A stretch of 64,000 nucleotides of DNA from Bacillota bacterium (GTDB taxonomy: Bacteria > Bacillota > Bacilli > Paenibacillales > NBRC-103111): NCBI GenBank assembly GCA_023386955.1, contig JAEWIS010000025.1, forward strand, positions 79,677 through 143,676. The letters run 5' to 3'. The notes under the pieces were generated by a model, which saw only the letters and a program-made list of their open reading frames with translations, was not told the origin of the DNA and did no database searches. Made by a program: the position numbers and the translations under genes. Shown in pieces: positions 32,975-41,875 of the stretch (position 1 is its first letter; the number at the start of each line of letters is the position of its first letter).

Positions 32975-34036
32975 TCACAAGGATTGGAGCATGCCGATAA
33001 ATTGGCGGCAATACAGATCCGGATTGAAGTTATTCACTACATGCTGCTGGGCGCCGGCCCGGATAGCCTCCCGCAGCCCCTTGTTGCCCATCAATTCCTT
33101 CGCTTCGGCAACGGCATGGGAGATATCGCCCAAATGATAATACTTACCCGTCAGATTATGGTAGATGGAGGTGGAAACACCGTCGGAATTGCTGGTGAGC
33201 ACAGGGCAGCGGCAGCTCATCGCCTCCAGAAGCGCATATGGCGCACCCTCTACCTTGGAAGTCGAACAGAGGAAACCGCCGGAATCGCCGATGACAGAGA
33301 AATAATGCTGCATTTGTGCATGGGGCACATTGGAGCGCACCGTCAGACGTTTGCCCAGATTCAGCTTGCTGATCAGCTCCATGAATTTCTCCCGCTCCTC
33401 CGGTTGGGAGAGCGTGTGATCCTCGAACATCCACATCTCCAGATTGGGAACCTGCTCCGCCAGCTGGTGGCCGATATGCAGGAATTCCCTCCAGTTCTTG
33501 TTATCCTCAATCCGCCCCAGCCAGGCCATGATAGGAGCATCATGCTTCGGCGCTTCCCGGTAAGTGAAGCGGGTATGATCGAAGCAATTGTTGAACTTAA
33601 ATTGAGGCTTGCCGGGAAACAGCTCGCTGAACAAGGCATCAATGTGGGGAGTACAAGGATTGAGCAGCCCGTTGGCATACGCATCGATATAAGGGGCTGC
33701 CAGAGTCAGCTGCTCGCGGGCCACGTGTTTGGGGCCGTAGCCCTGGATTTCCAGCACCAGCTTGCCGGTATATCCCAAGAGGCGCAGCCGGGGAAAGGCC
33801 AAATGGTCAGTGACGGCGACCACTGCATCGAACTGGTAGGTATCCAGAATATGCTTGACTGCAATGTCATCCGTGGTGACGTATACCGGGAAATCCGTTG
33901 AATTCTGCAGTCCCGCCCCCCACCGGTAATACAGGCAATGCCCTTCGATGCCAACATTCCGGAGGGCGCGGCACCGCTCCCGGTTTAGTGTCTCTACCCC
34001 TCCGCTGGGCACGTAATATACGAACAATACCTTCAT
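32975..34036 (-). CDS. GT4-family glycosyltransferase
   Basis: 353 residues from ATG at 34036; the frame extends to 34150 but overlaps the previous gene and lacks a site. N-terminal VLFVYYVPSGGVETLNRER; C-terminal GT-B half with WLGRIEDNKNWREFLHIG, LNLGKRLTVRSN, and ICSTSKVEGAPYALLEAMSC-like text, where E-x7-E of GT4 is EGAPYALLE. Retaining transferase that uses a nucleotide sugar; acceptor unknown. Confidence 0.85.
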   Translation of the reverse strand: MKVLFVYYVPSGGVETLNRERCRALRNVGIEGHCLYYRWGAGLQNSTDFPVYVTTDDIAVKHILDTYQFDAVVAVTDHLAFPRLRLLGYTGKLVLEIQGYGPKHVAREQLTLAAPYIDAYANGLLNPCTPHIDALFSELFPGKPQFKFNNCFDHTRFTYREAPKHDAPIMAWLGRIEDNKNWREFLHIGHQLAEQVPNLEMWMFEDHTLSQPEEREKFMELISKLNLGKRLTVRSNVPHAQMQHYFSVIGDSGGFLCSTSKVEGAPYALLEAMSCRCPVLTSNSDGVSTSIYHNLTGKYYHLGDISHAVAEAKELMGNKGLREAIRAGAQQHVVNNFNPDLYCRQFIGMLQSL

Positions 34037-34061
34037 AACGTTGGGCTCCCCTCCTCCCTTT

Positions 34062-34397
34062 TTAAGGCAATCGAATAAAATCCTCCTGGCTGTAAACGGC
34101 CACCACATTACCGTTGAGCTTGGCGTAGGTAATAATGCCCGTCGTGGCATACGAATTGATATTGGTCACCAGCAGCATGGAGAAGGGAATCAGATTGGTA
34201 GGAATATCCGGCACCCATACGGAGCCGTACGCTGGCACATGATGCAGCGCCACATACCCGACCGCACCGTTATAGTACATATGCAGGAGAAAATCAAACT
34301 CCTCCGCACCCAGATTCTGTACCGACAGGTCCATGGACGTAATATAGTTTGAGTCGATCTTCCCGCCTGGCATTGTTTCCAAACGCATGATGGACAA
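34062..34397 (-). CDS. hypothetical beta-rich short protein
   Basis: 111 residues; TTG at 34397 has GGAGG eight bases upstream. Beta-strand text throughout: MDLSVQNLGAEEFDFLLHMY, VGYVALHHVPAYGSVWVPDI, LLVTNINSYATTGIITYAKL. No signal peptide. First gene of a three-gene operon with a GT4 and the 32575 gene. An exact sigma-K-like -10 box lies 56 bp upstream. Likely a spore-surface protein; the family was not recognised. Confidence 0.65.
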   Translation of the reverse strand: MSIMRLETMPGGKIDSNYITSMDLSVQNLGAEEFDFLLHMYYNGAVGYVALHHVPAYGSVWVPDIPTNLIPFSMLLVTNINSYATTGIITYAKLNGNVVAVYSQEDFIRLP

Positions 34398-34452
34398 GCC
34401 GACAACCTCCTTTTATAGAGACACATGGCGCTTCATTGGAATTCTCTCTTAT

Positions 34453-34461
34453 TACTTTATG
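34453..34461 (-). promoter_or_regulatory. sigma-K-type -10 box, CATAAAGTA
   Basis: CATAAAGTA fits CATAnnnTA exactly, 56 bp before the TTG start of the 34062-34397 gene. The -35 region has CC rather than AC. Confidence 0.5.
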
Positions 34462-34648
34462 CATAAGGGCAAACAACGGCAGGGCATTCATGGAGTGGAA
34501 GAACCCAACTTCTTAAGGTGAAGAGCGGCCGAGATGAATAGATTTATTTCACTGTAGTCTATAAGTGTACAATCACGGGACAACGGCGGCGCATTTACTA
34601 TAAAAGAAAGGCATCTTATACCATTCCCTTGCAAAGGAGCGAGCCGAC

Positions 34649-35281
34649 GTGAAGTTGAGCGATTTGAGAGGCGAATATGACGCCATATTCAGCCTGGGTG
34701 ATTTATGCCTGGCTTCCATTCAATTGGAAAAGTATAACCTCCGGCCTTACGCCGGTGTGCTGGACTGGATGGCCTCCTACAATCTGTCGGACGTCAACCG
34801 ATTGTTGGCCAACCGGTTTGCCGGATTTATGGACTATCCCAATCTGAAGGTGGTAGGCAATGCCAGCGACAAGCTTTATCTGGTGCTGGAGCAGCAGTAC
34901 AATTGTCTGTCCAACCATGATTTTTTTACCGCCAACAACTTCCCGCCCCATCTGGCCGCCTACCCCGAAATCAAGGCCAAGTACGACCGGAGAGTGGCGC
35001 GTTTCCTGGAAAAAATGGAGACGGCCGACCACATTCTGTTCATCCGGACGGAAGGAACCTACGAGCAGGCCAGAGAGCTGGAGATGGTGCTCTCCAAGCT
35101 GGTTAAGAAGGACTTCAAGGTGCTGCTGATCCAGCATGACCCCAATGTGGTAGCCCTGATGGAGAATAACTGGCCTCTGCGCCGGATCTGCTCCATTCAG
35201 CTTCCCGGCCAGGACAAATGGGAAGGCAACCACTATTATTGGGAGAAAATCTTAAGCGGCATCCAGCTGCGAACCTCCTGA
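34649..35281 (+). CDS. DUF1796 family (putative papain-like cysteine peptidase)
   Basis: 210 residues; GTG start with AAAGGAGCG upstream. Family N-terminus IFSLGDLCLASIQLEKYNLRP with a Cys, then VLDWMASYNLSDV and SNHDFFTANNF with a His; later LFIRTEGTYEQARELE. This family is annotated as putative papain-like cysteine peptidases; activity is not established. Such genes often sit in polysaccharide clusters. Monocistronic, facing the methyltransferase gene across a hairpin. Confidence 0.8.
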   Translation: MKLSDLRGEYDAIFSLGDLCLASIQLEKYNLRPYAGVLDWMASYNLSDVNRLLANRFAGFMDYPNLKVVGNASDKLYLVLEQQYNCLSNHDFFTANNFPPHLAAYPEIKAKYDRRVARFLEKMETADHILFIRTEGTYEQARELEMVLSKLVKKDFKVLLIQHDPNVVALMENNWPLRRICSIQLPGQDKWEGNHYYWEKILSGIQLRTS

Positions 35282-35288
35282 TCCACAC

Positions 35289-35345
35289 ACAATCGGCCAG
35301 CGCTCCCCGGCAGTCCTGACTCCGGCGGTTGCGCTGGCCGATTGT
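35289..35345. terminator. long hairpin between convergent genes
   Basis: ACAATCGGCCAGCGC (35289-35303) pairs perfectly with 35331-35345, a 15-bp stem around a GC-rich loop. No T run; probably a two-way transcription block. Confidence 0.6.
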
Positions 35346-35372
35346 ATGAGGACGTCTGCGACCGCCCCCCTG

Positions 35373-35960
35373 TTATTTCTTCTGGATCAGAATCATCGTT
35401 TCTTCATTGGGATTGCAATCCAGAGGATACACATTGATGGCTACAGGCATGAAGGCAAAAATCTGCGTCATCACCTCATTCCAATCCACCCAATGGTTGA
35501 GAAAGCCATCATGATGCTCCACACCGCTGAATGTGGTAGAGCTCAGTCCGTAGAAGAAATTGACCAGAACATATTTGGAGCTGACCCGGTGCAGCTCGGA
35601 GAAGCCGGTCCCCCAATCCTGCAGATGATTCAGCACATCCTTGCAATATACCAGCTCGAAGCTCCCATCCTGAAACGGCAGTTTGTGAATGTCGCCCTGT
35701 AGGAAGGTACCTCCGGGATATTGGTTCGTGCAGTAATCCACCATATTCTGGGTCATGTCCACACCAGTATAGTCAATAGCGGGCCGGCTGCTGACGGCAC
35801 CGACATAATCCACACCGGGTCCACATCCAACCTCAAGCATCCGGTTAATATTCAGCTGGTTAAGCAAAGCTCTGTACAATTGCCGGACCGGCTTGTTGTA
35901 CCCTTCATTGGCTGATTGCAGAAATTCCTTAGGATTGACATGCTCCCAATAGTTGTTCAC
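35373..35960 (-). CDS. SAM-dependent methyltransferase, class I
   Basis: 195 residues, GTG start with GAGGAGG upstream. Motif I MLEVGCGPGVDYVGAV, motif II GVDMTQNMVDYC, motif post-II DIHKLPFQDGSFELVYCKDVLNH. Methyltransf_11/25 type. Last gene of a long left-pointing operon of glycosyltransferases; may methylate a sugar of the surface glycan. Confidence 0.88.
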   Translation of the reverse strand: MNNYWEHVNPKEFLQSANEGYNKPVRQLYRALLNQLNINRMLEVGCGPGVDYVGAVSSRPAIDYTGVDMTQNMVDYCTNQYPGGTFLQGDIHKLPFQDGSFELVYCKDVLNHLQDWGTGFSELHRVSSKYVLVNFFYGLSSTTFSGVEHHDGFLNHWVDWNEVMTQIFAFMPVAINVYPLDCNPNEETMILIQKK

Positions 35961-35975
35961 TGTTTGGTCCTCCTC

Positions 35976-36149
35976 TCATTTTTGCGGTAAAAAGGTATAG
36001 ATCGCCATATCCGGAAGCAGGTAATCCTTGGGCAATCCGGAATAAATCCGGTTCCACACGTAATAATCCACCCATAGGGGATCGCTGGTTTGAATGGCAA
36101 ATCTCCGGTTATACAGATCCCCGAGCACCTTAAATCTGTCCTCCTGCAT
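35976..36149 (-). CDS. 57-residue hypothetical protein in the glycosylation operon
   Basis: ATG at 36149 is preceded by AAGGAGGTTGAGGC, one of the best ribosome sites in the window. The product starts MQEDRFKVLGDLYNRRFAIQ and ends MAIYTFLPQK; it is rich in Tyr and Trp (WVDYYVWNRIYSG). It lies between the GT4 at 36174 and the methyltransferase (15-24 bp gaps), so it is cotranscribed. No family recognised. Overlapping longer frames in this spot lack ribosome sites. Confidence 0.7.
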   Translation of the reverse strand: MQEDRFKVLGDLYNRRFAIQTSDPLWVDYYVWNRIYSGLPKDYLLPDMAIYTFLPQK

Positions 36150-36173
36150 GCCTCAACCTCCTTCAATCCTCTG

Positions 36174-37403
36174 TCAAACCTTGCCTGAAGTCTCCATGAC
36201 CTTCCGGTACACATCCAACAGACGCCCGATCATCAGATCCAGAGACCAGTGGCTACGGGCCCAGGTTTGAGCCTGCTGCCCCAATGCGGTTCTGAAGTCA
36301 TCCTCCTCCAACAGCTGCCTGAGCTGCTGGAAGAGCGTTACCGGGTCCCCCACTGGAGAGATCATGCCGGTCACCCCATGCTCCACCATCTCAGGCAGAC
36401 CGGCGGCAGAGGATACCAGAACAGGCAAACCCGCCATCTGCGCCTCCATTACCGAAAAAGGCTGGTTATCCTGGAGACAGCAATGTACAAAAATGTCCGA
36501 TTGGCTGAGCAAGGCGGGGACATCGGAGCGGTTGCCCAAAAAGGCCACCTCCTGCTGGAGGCCAAGCCTCCGGGTCTGGTCCTCCAGAGCCGCCCGCTGG
36601 TCCCCGTCCCCCACAATCCAGCAAACCCAGTCAGACCGGGCTTGCTTCAATGTGGCCAGCGCATCGATCAGAATATGGACACCCTTGATAAAAACCAGGC
36701 GGGCCGGAAAAATAATCACCTTTTTGCCTGGGGGACGCACAGTATCGGTGCCGGCGGCAACCTTCTCCCAGAAAGGCCCCGTATCCAGCCCGTATTGGAA
36801 TACTGCCACCTTTTCCGCAGGCACCCCGAATTGGCTGACCAGCATATCCCGCTGCCAATGGTTGGCTGTAATGGACAGATCTGTCCCGGAAGCCCCATAA
36901 TACTCCATTGCTTTGAAATAGTTATAGGCCGGGCTGTTTTCATGGATGCCCAGCTCCGGATGCAGCTTGAAGTGGGAGAACATCTCCGTGGCTACCGAGC
37001 CGTGAATATGGGATACCAGCGGCGTCCCCTTCGGCTTGACCCGGGCCAAAGCACGGGCTGAAATCACATCCTGGGTGTGGATCACATCATATTGCTCCAG
37101 CCCGAAGTAAGCGGCGGAGAGCTCCATGCAATAGCGGTCATACTCGTTCTGCCAGATGACCGGCTGCTCGAACAGATGGGGGAAGAGGTTTGCATTCAGC
37201 TTCGTCTCCAGCATGGGAGACAAATATTTTTTGTCCAAGGAAATCCCCTTGTTATAGAGGTGAAAGCTTTTGTAGTCGGGACTGTTCCCCAGCACATCCA
37301 CCTCATGCCCCATCCGCTCCAGCCTGTTCCGGATTTGGTTCATGAAGGTCCACACGCCGCCGATATGCGGAATCAGCCAATAGGTCGCCAACAATATTTT
37401 CAT
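36174..37403 (-). CDS. GT4-family glycosyltransferase
   Basis: 409 residues. GT-B fold: N-terminal LLATYWLIPHIGGVWTFMNQI (glycosyl_trans_4_4), DVIHTQDVISARAL, HIHGSVATEM; C-terminal VIIFPARLVFIKGVHILIDA, WIVGDGDQRAAL, and QPFSVMEAQMAGLPVLVSS with the E-x-x-x nucleotide-binding pattern. GAGGAGG eight bases before the ATG. Spaced 19 bp from the GT2 gene upstream. Confidence 0.92.
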   Translation of the reverse strand: MKILLATYWLIPHIGGVWTFMNQIRNRLERMGHEVDVLGNSPDYKSFHLYNKGISLDKKYLSPMLETKLNANLFPHLFEQPVIWQNEYDRYCMELSAAYFGLEQYDVIHTQDVISARALARVKPKGTPLVSHIHGSVATEMFSHFKLHPELGIHENSPAYNYFKAMEYYGASGTDLSITANHWQRDMLVSQFGVPAEKVAVFQYGLDTGPFWEKVAAGTDTVRPPGKKVIIFPARLVFIKGVHILIDALATLKQARSDWVCWIVGDGDQRAALEDQTRRLGLQQEVAFLGNRSDVPALLSQSDIFVHCCLQDNQPFSVMEAQMAGLPVLVSSAAGLPEMVEHGVTGMISPVGDPVTLFQQLRQLLEEDDFRTALGQQAQTWARSHWSLDLMIGRLLDVYRKVMETSGKV

Positions 37404-37422
37404 TCATGGTTCCTCCTCGCCG

Positions 37423-38133
37423 TTACAGGCGTTCAAGCAATTGCTGCATCCGGTCCTTATAAACCGCATGCACCCGGAAGAACTCCTCCAGCAGTTCCGG
37501 CCGGTAGCGGATAGAGCCCATTTGGTCATGAAACCGGTAAATCGTCAATGCCTCCGGCAAATAGTGCAGCTTGACGCCGTTAACCGTCAGCCGCAGCCAC
37601 ATCTCATAATCCTGGGTGTATGGCAGGCTTTCGTTAAACAAGCCGTATTTGAAAAACAGCTCTCTTTTGCACATCATGGTACAGCCGTTAATGGGGTTGT
37701 AGTTGGCAAGCAGCCGGTAAATATCGTCGTGCTGCGTGATGGGTGTGCCGGCGAAGCTCTCCGTCACTACATCGTCCTTATCCATGACGGCGTAGGCGGT
37801 GAAGGAAAACTCCGCATGGCTGCGCCTCATAAATTCCAGCTGGCGGGCCACCTTACCCGGCTTATACATATCATCCGAGCTCAACCAGGTCACGTACTCG
37901 CCGGTGGCCTTGAGGATACCGAAATTCATGGCGCTGGCTGTTCCGCCGTTGCCCTTGCGGTAATAGAGAAGGCGGCCTGCGTAAGGTGTAATCAGCTCCA
38001 TATGCCGGGTCGAGCCGTCATCCACCACAATAATCTCCAGATTTGGATAACTCTGGTCCACCACGCTTTGGATGGCCCGACCGATATATGGACAGTTGTA
38101 AAAGGGAATGACGACCGTTACCTTCGGATTCAT
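37423..38133 (-). CDS. GT2-family glycosyltransferase, tandem copy B
   Basis: 236 residues. GT-A fold: VTVVIPFYNCPYIGRAIQSV, IIVVDDGST, LSSDDMYKPGK (the D-x-D region), and TQDYEMWLRLTVNG with the base. Clearly a paralogue of the next gene upstream (38145), with the same block order and spacing; the tandem probably arose by duplication. Acts on a surface glycan from a nucleotide sugar. Confidence 0.92.
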   Translation of the reverse strand: MNPKVTVVIPFYNCPYIGRAIQSVVDQSYPNLEIIVVDDGSTRHMELITPYAGRLLYYRKGNGGTASAMNFGILKATGEYVTWLSSDDMYKPGKVARQLEFMRRSHAEFSFTAYAVMDKDDVVTESFAGTPITQHDDIYRLLANYNPINGCTMMCKRELFFKYGLFNESLPYTQDYEMWLRLTVNGVKLHYLPEALTIYRFHDQMGSIRYRPELLEEFFRVHAVYKDRMQQLLERL

Positions 38134-38144
38134 GCCGCACCTCC

Positions 38145-38861
38145 TTAATACGGCGTTGCCAAAGCCAGCGCCTCCAGCCGGTGGCGGAAGGTATTCTGCA
38201 CAGCCTGGACTTCCGCCAGAATATGCGGTTGATACCGCATGGTTCCCATTTGGTCATGCCAACGGTACTTGGTTAAGGGTTCATCCAGAAAATGTATGTT
38301 TACCCCGCACAGCAGCGCACGGATCCAATACTCATAATCCTGGGTATACCGCAGGCTCTCGTCGAACAGGCCTACCCGCGCCACCAATTCCTTTCTGAAC
38401 ATAACGGTGCAGCCGTTGATGGGATCACAGGTTGCGAAAGCCCGGATGAAGTCGCTTTGAGAAGGATAACGGGCTGCTTGTGCGTGAGCCGTCACATGCC
38501 CCAATTCGTTGATCTGGTCGAAGGCGGTAAAGGACAGGAGGGAATTATATTGCTGCATAAATGCCAGCTGGCGGGCAATTTTGTGGGGATAGAACAAATC
38601 GTCGGAGCTGAGCCAGGCGATATAATCGCCGGAGGACATCCGGACACCGTGATTGATGGCGCTGGCTGTTCCTCCGTTGGCTTTGCCCAAATAATGGACC
38701 CGGGAGACGAAGGGATTGATTCTGTCCTGGTACAGGGTGGAGCCATCATCCACGACGATAACCTCCAGGTTAGGGTAGGTTTGCCCAAGGGCGCTGGAGA
38801 TGGCCTGTTCCACGTAGGGATCATTATAAAATGGAATGACAATGGTCACTCTGGGAAGCAT
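38145..38861 (-). CDS. GT2-family glycosyltransferase, tandem copy A
   Basis: 238 residues. VTIVIPFYNDPYVEQAISSA, VIVVDDGST, WLSSDDLFYPHKIARQL, INGCTVMFRKEL and YTQDYEYWIRALLCG. About half of the residues match copy B by eye, 11 bp downstream. Both copies keep DD motifs, so both should be active, perhaps adding successive sugars. Confidence 0.92.
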   Translation of the reverse strand: MLPRVTIVIPFYNDPYVEQAISSALGQTYPNLEVIVVDDGSTLYQDRINPFVSRVHYLGKANGGTASAINHGVRMSSGDYIAWLSSDDLFYPHKIARQLAFMQQYNSLLSFTAFDQINELGHVTAHAQAARYPSQSDFIRAFATCDPINGCTVMFRKELVARVGLFDESLRYTQDYEYWIRALLCGVNIHFLDEPLTKYRWHDQMGTMRYQPHILAEVQAVQNTFRHRLEALALATPY

Positions 38862-38904
38862 GGCATGGTTCCTCCTCTTCTATCTGGTGCGGCGGGCATA
38901 CGGC

Positions 38905-39801
38905 CTATGTCAAGGCCCCCCTGTAGAAATCAAGCCCCTCCGACAGCGATTGGGCAAAAGGGATGGACGGCGACCAGCCCAGGCTTTGGGTCACAGCGGC
39001 ATCCATGGGCAGGGGTGGGGGCAGCGGCTCAGTTTGACCAACCTCGATGGGAAGCGTAAGCGGGGTCAATCCCCGGTACGTAACCACCAGGTCTCCAAGC
39101 GAACGCATGGTGCCGGAGCAGACCGGGTAGACGGTGCCGGATTGGCCTGCTTCCAGAATGGCGCGGTAAGCGGCTACGGCATCCCGGACATCCAGATAAT
39201 CCCTCTTCTCATGCCACGACGACAGACGGAAGACGGAGGCATCCGTGCCCTTCTCCCAACGTGCGATCCGTGCGGCCAGAAGCCCGCAGATTCCGTTGGA
39301 GCGGCCGGGGCCGATCAGGTTGGAGGGTTTGGCTACCAGCACCTCCTGGCTGTACAGGAAGCTCCAGGCCTGGGCGGTAAGCACCTGCATGGTTTTGGCC
39401 AAACTGTACGGGTGCAGGGGCTGGGGGGAATTGCTCAAGTCAAAATCCAGCATGGAGCCGGCCACCAGCAGCCGGCAGTTAGCAAGCCCCCGCAGAGCCT
39501 CCAGTAAATACAGGGTGGACAGGAGATTGGCCTCCATACACCCCAGCGGATCCTTCCACGAATCAGCCACGGCATTCCTTCCGGCCAGATGCAGCACAAA
39601 GCGGGGCTTCGTTTCCTCCACCAGCCGCCTGACCTCCGCCTTATTGGTGAGATCGCAGACATAGAGACGGCCCTCAGGCGGTTCCCCGTCCTCCCTCCGG
39701 ACGGCTGCTGCCACCGAATAGCCGTGGGCGGCAAAATGCCGGCAGGCATGGCGGCCGGTAAAGCCGCCTGCCCCCGTAATCAAAATCGTACTCTCCTTCA
39801 T
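38905..39801 (-). CDS. extended SDR, sugar-nucleotide reductase/epimerase
   Basis: 298 residues. GAGGFTGRHACRHF binds NAD(P); LHLAGRNAVADSW; Y-x3-K in HPYSLAKTMQVL; LIGPGRSNGICG. ATGA overlap with the dehydratase gene upstream. Among SDRs it resembles GDP-4-keto-6-deoxymannose or dTDP-4-keto reductases (RMD type). It may reduce the keto sugar made by the neighbouring 4,6-dehydratase, filling the FnlB/WbvR step, although another RmlD-like candidate lies at 45976. Confidence 0.83.
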   Translation of the reverse strand: MKESTILITGAGGFTGRHACRHFAAHGYSVAAAVRREDGEPPEGRLYVCDLTNKAEVRRLVEETKPRFVLHLAGRNAVADSWKDPLGCMEANLLSTLYLLEALRGLANCRLLVAGSMLDFDLSNSPQPLHPYSLAKTMQVLTAQAWSFLYSQEVLVAKPSNLIGPGRSNGICGLLAARIARWEKGTDASVFRLSSWHEKRDYLDVRDAVAAYRAILEAGQSGTVYPVCSGTMRSLGDLVVTYRGLTPLTLPIEVGQTEPLPPPLPMDAAVTQSLGWSPSIPFAQSLSEGLDFYRGALT

Positions 39802-40787
39802 TCGTGAAGGAAGCCTCCTTTAATCAGAAGCTCCCGGATTTGATCTTTGTCCATGAGGGATTGGCTGGAGCAGAAGCTGCTGATTTCGGCCTTGGGATAA
39901 GAAGCGTACCGACCCTTGATGCCGGGAATATCCAGGGTAGGCAGGATCACCAGATATTGCTCGTCAAAAAGAATTGTGGTCTGGCTTTCGAATTCGGTCA
40001 GCAGAATTTCATGGATCTTCTCGCCCGGACGGACGCCAAGCTCCACCATTTCCACCTCCGGCTTGCCCATAGCTTCACCCAATACCAGAGCCAGATCGGT
40101 AATTTTGCAGGTAGGCATCATCATGACGAAGGTTTCGCCGCCGATACTGGCTTCCGTTGCCTTGAACAGCAGGCTGATGGCCTCCTGCAGGGTGAGGAAG
40201 AAGCGGGTCATCGCCATATCGGTAATGCCTACCCGTCCTTTTTCCCGGATCTGTTTCATGAACAGATGGATCACGCTTCCGTTGGTACCCAGCACATTGC
40301 CGCCCCGGACGCAGACGAATTCCGTGTCCCCCTGAAGCAGATTGGCGTGGATAATCAGCTTTTCGCCGATCGCCTTGGTCATGCCATAGAAGTTGGAGGG
40401 ATTGGCGGCTTTATCGGTGGAGATGTAGACGACCTTCTTCACCTTATTCTCAATAGCGGCCTCAATCACATACTGGGTGCCCAGCACATTGGTTTTCATG
40501 GCCTCGTAGGGCTGCTCCTCGCATACCGGTACATGCTTCAGCGCAGCCAGATGGAATACATAATCAATCTGTGCGCACGCCCGGACCAGCGCTTCCTTAT
40601 CCCGGATGTCCCCGATGACGAAGGTAAGTCTGCGGTCCTCGAAAGTGCGCATCATGGCCACCTGGCTGGATTCGTTCCTCGAGAAGATGATGACCTCCTT
40701 TGGTTCAAAATCCAGCAGCTGCCTGACCAGCTCATACCCCCAGGAGCCGGTGCCGCCTGTCACCAAAATTCTCTTATCACGAAACAT
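39798..40787 (-). CDS. UDP-GlcNAc 4,6-dehydratase (CapD/FnlA/PseB type)
   Basis: 329 residues. GGTGSWGYELVRQLL, EVIIFSRNESSQVAM, FHLAALKHVPVCEEQP, VVYISTDKAANPSNFYGMTK (Y-x3-K kept, as in PseB; CapE/FnlA usually have Met there), and RPGEKIHEILL in the C-terminal half. Short, soluble form without the membrane domain of FlaA1/CapD homologues. Start has GGAGGGAAAGGG. It overlaps the 2-epimerase gene by 11 bp; together they suggest an L-sugar route from UDP-GlcNAc. Confidence 0.9.
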   Translation of the reverse strand: MFRDKRILVTGGTGSWGYELVRQLLDFEPKEVIIFSRNESSQVAMMRTFEDRRLTFVIGDIRDKEALVRACAQIDYVFHLAALKHVPVCEEQPYEAMKTNVLGTQYVIEAAIENKVKKVVYISTDKAANPSNFYGMTKAIGEKLIIHANLLQGDTEFVCVRGGNVLGTNGSVIHLFMKQIREKGRVGITDMAMTRFFLTLQEAISLLFKATEASIGGETFVMMMPTCKITDLALVLGEAMGKPEVEMVELGVRPGEKIHEILLTEFESQTTILFDEQYLVILPTLDIPGIKGRYASYPKAEISSFCSSQSLMDKDQIRELLIKGGFLHE

Positions 40788-41871
40788 ACCCTTTCCCTCC
40801 TAATAGGAATTTGACAACCTTGGCAGATACATCCGTATCCAGATACCCTTGCGGGCAATCCCAATCCGTCGGCATGGCCATCATTACCTGGGCGGCGCTT
40901 TCGATGCGGTCCGCATCCACCCCGGATACCACATTGCTGCCGCAGTCCACCGTCTCCGGCCGTTCGGTGCTGTTGCGCACCGTCACCGTCGGTACACGGA
41001 AGATGCAGCATTCCTCCTGAACGGTCCCGCTGTCCGTCAGGACGCAGGCCGCATGCTGCTCCAGCTTGACGAAGTCGAAGAAGCCGAAGGGCTCGTGGAA
41101 TTCCACCAGCGGATGAATCTTCAGGCCGCTCAGAGCGGCCAGCCTGGACCGGGTCCTGGGATGGACGGAGAGAATGATCCGGAGTGCGGTGTTTTTGGCG
41201 ATGCGGTTCAGGCCCTCCATAATCTCCATGAGCGGCTCCGCCCGGTCCACATTCTCGGCCCGGTGGATGGTAGCCAGGAGATAATGCCCGGAGGCCAGCT
41301 CCAGTGTCTCCATAACCGTGCTTGCTTCGATCCGGTCCCGGTAATGGGACAGAACCTCGTATATGGGATTTCCGGTGAGGATAATCCGGTGGCTGGGAAA
41401 ACCCTCCCGGACCAAATGATCCTTGCTCTGCCGGGTATACGGCATATTGTACGAGGAGATGGCATCAATCACCCTGCGGTTCTTCTCTTCGGGAACGGAC
41501 AGATCATAACAGCGGTTGCCCGCCTCCATATGCACCACCGGAATCCCCATACGCTCCGCCAGAATGGCCGACAACGCGCTGTTGGTGTCTCCCAGAAGAA
41601 GCACCTTGTCGGGTTTCTCCGCCCGGAGAATCTCTTCGATCCGCTGGAACATAATCGCCATCTGGCTGCCGAGCGATTCCTGTTTTTCCGATAACACATA
41701 ATCCGGCTTGCGCAGCCCCAACTCCTTGAAGAAAACCTCGCTTAAGGAATAGGTGAAGTTTTGCCCCGTATGAATAACGGTGTGTTTGACTGCAAGCTGA
41801 TCCAGCTTTTTCATTACGAGTGAGAGCCGGATAATTTCCGGTCTGGTGCCCAGAACCGTCACGATTTTCAT
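40777..41871 (-). CDS. UDP-N-acetyl sugar 2-epimerase, FnlC/CapG/WbjD-like
   Basis: 364 residues. VLGTRPEIIRLSLVM, VIHTGQNFTYSLSEVFF, HMEAGNRCYDLSVPEEKNRR, TDSGTVQEECCIFRVP. The HMEAGNRC block is typical of FnlC/CapG enzymes that invert C-2 of 6-deoxy-talose/rhamno sugars, whereas WecB/MnaA have HVEAGLRT. This supports a UDP-L-FucNAc or UDP-L-QuiNAc product rather than ManNAc. Starts the three-gene sugar block, 4 bp from the upstream GT4 stop. Confidence 0.9.
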   Translation of the reverse strand: MKIVTVLGTRPEIIRLSLVMKKLDQLAVKHTVIHTGQNFTYSLSEVFFKELGLRKPDYVLSEKQESLGSQMAIMFQRIEEILRAEKPDKVLLLGDTNSALSAILAERMGIPVVHMEAGNRCYDLSVPEEKNRRVIDAISSYNMPYTRQSKDHLVREGFPSHRIILTGNPIYEVLSHYRDRIEASTVMETLELASGHYLLATIHRAENVDRAEPLMEIMEGLNRIAKNTALRIILSVHPRTRSRLAALSGLKIHPLVEFHEPFGFFDFVKLEQHAACVLTDSGTVQEECCIFRVPTVTVRNSTERPETVDCGSNVVSGVDADRIESAAQVMMAMPTDWDCPQGYLDTDVSAKVVKFLLGGKGYVS

Positions 41872-41875
41872 ACGA

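Noticed and set aside
35957..36214. 85-codon minus-strand frame between the GT4 and methyltransferase genes
   Set aside because: No ribosome site and poor composition; the 57-residue frame at 35976-36149 in another phase has a near-perfect site and fits the operon.
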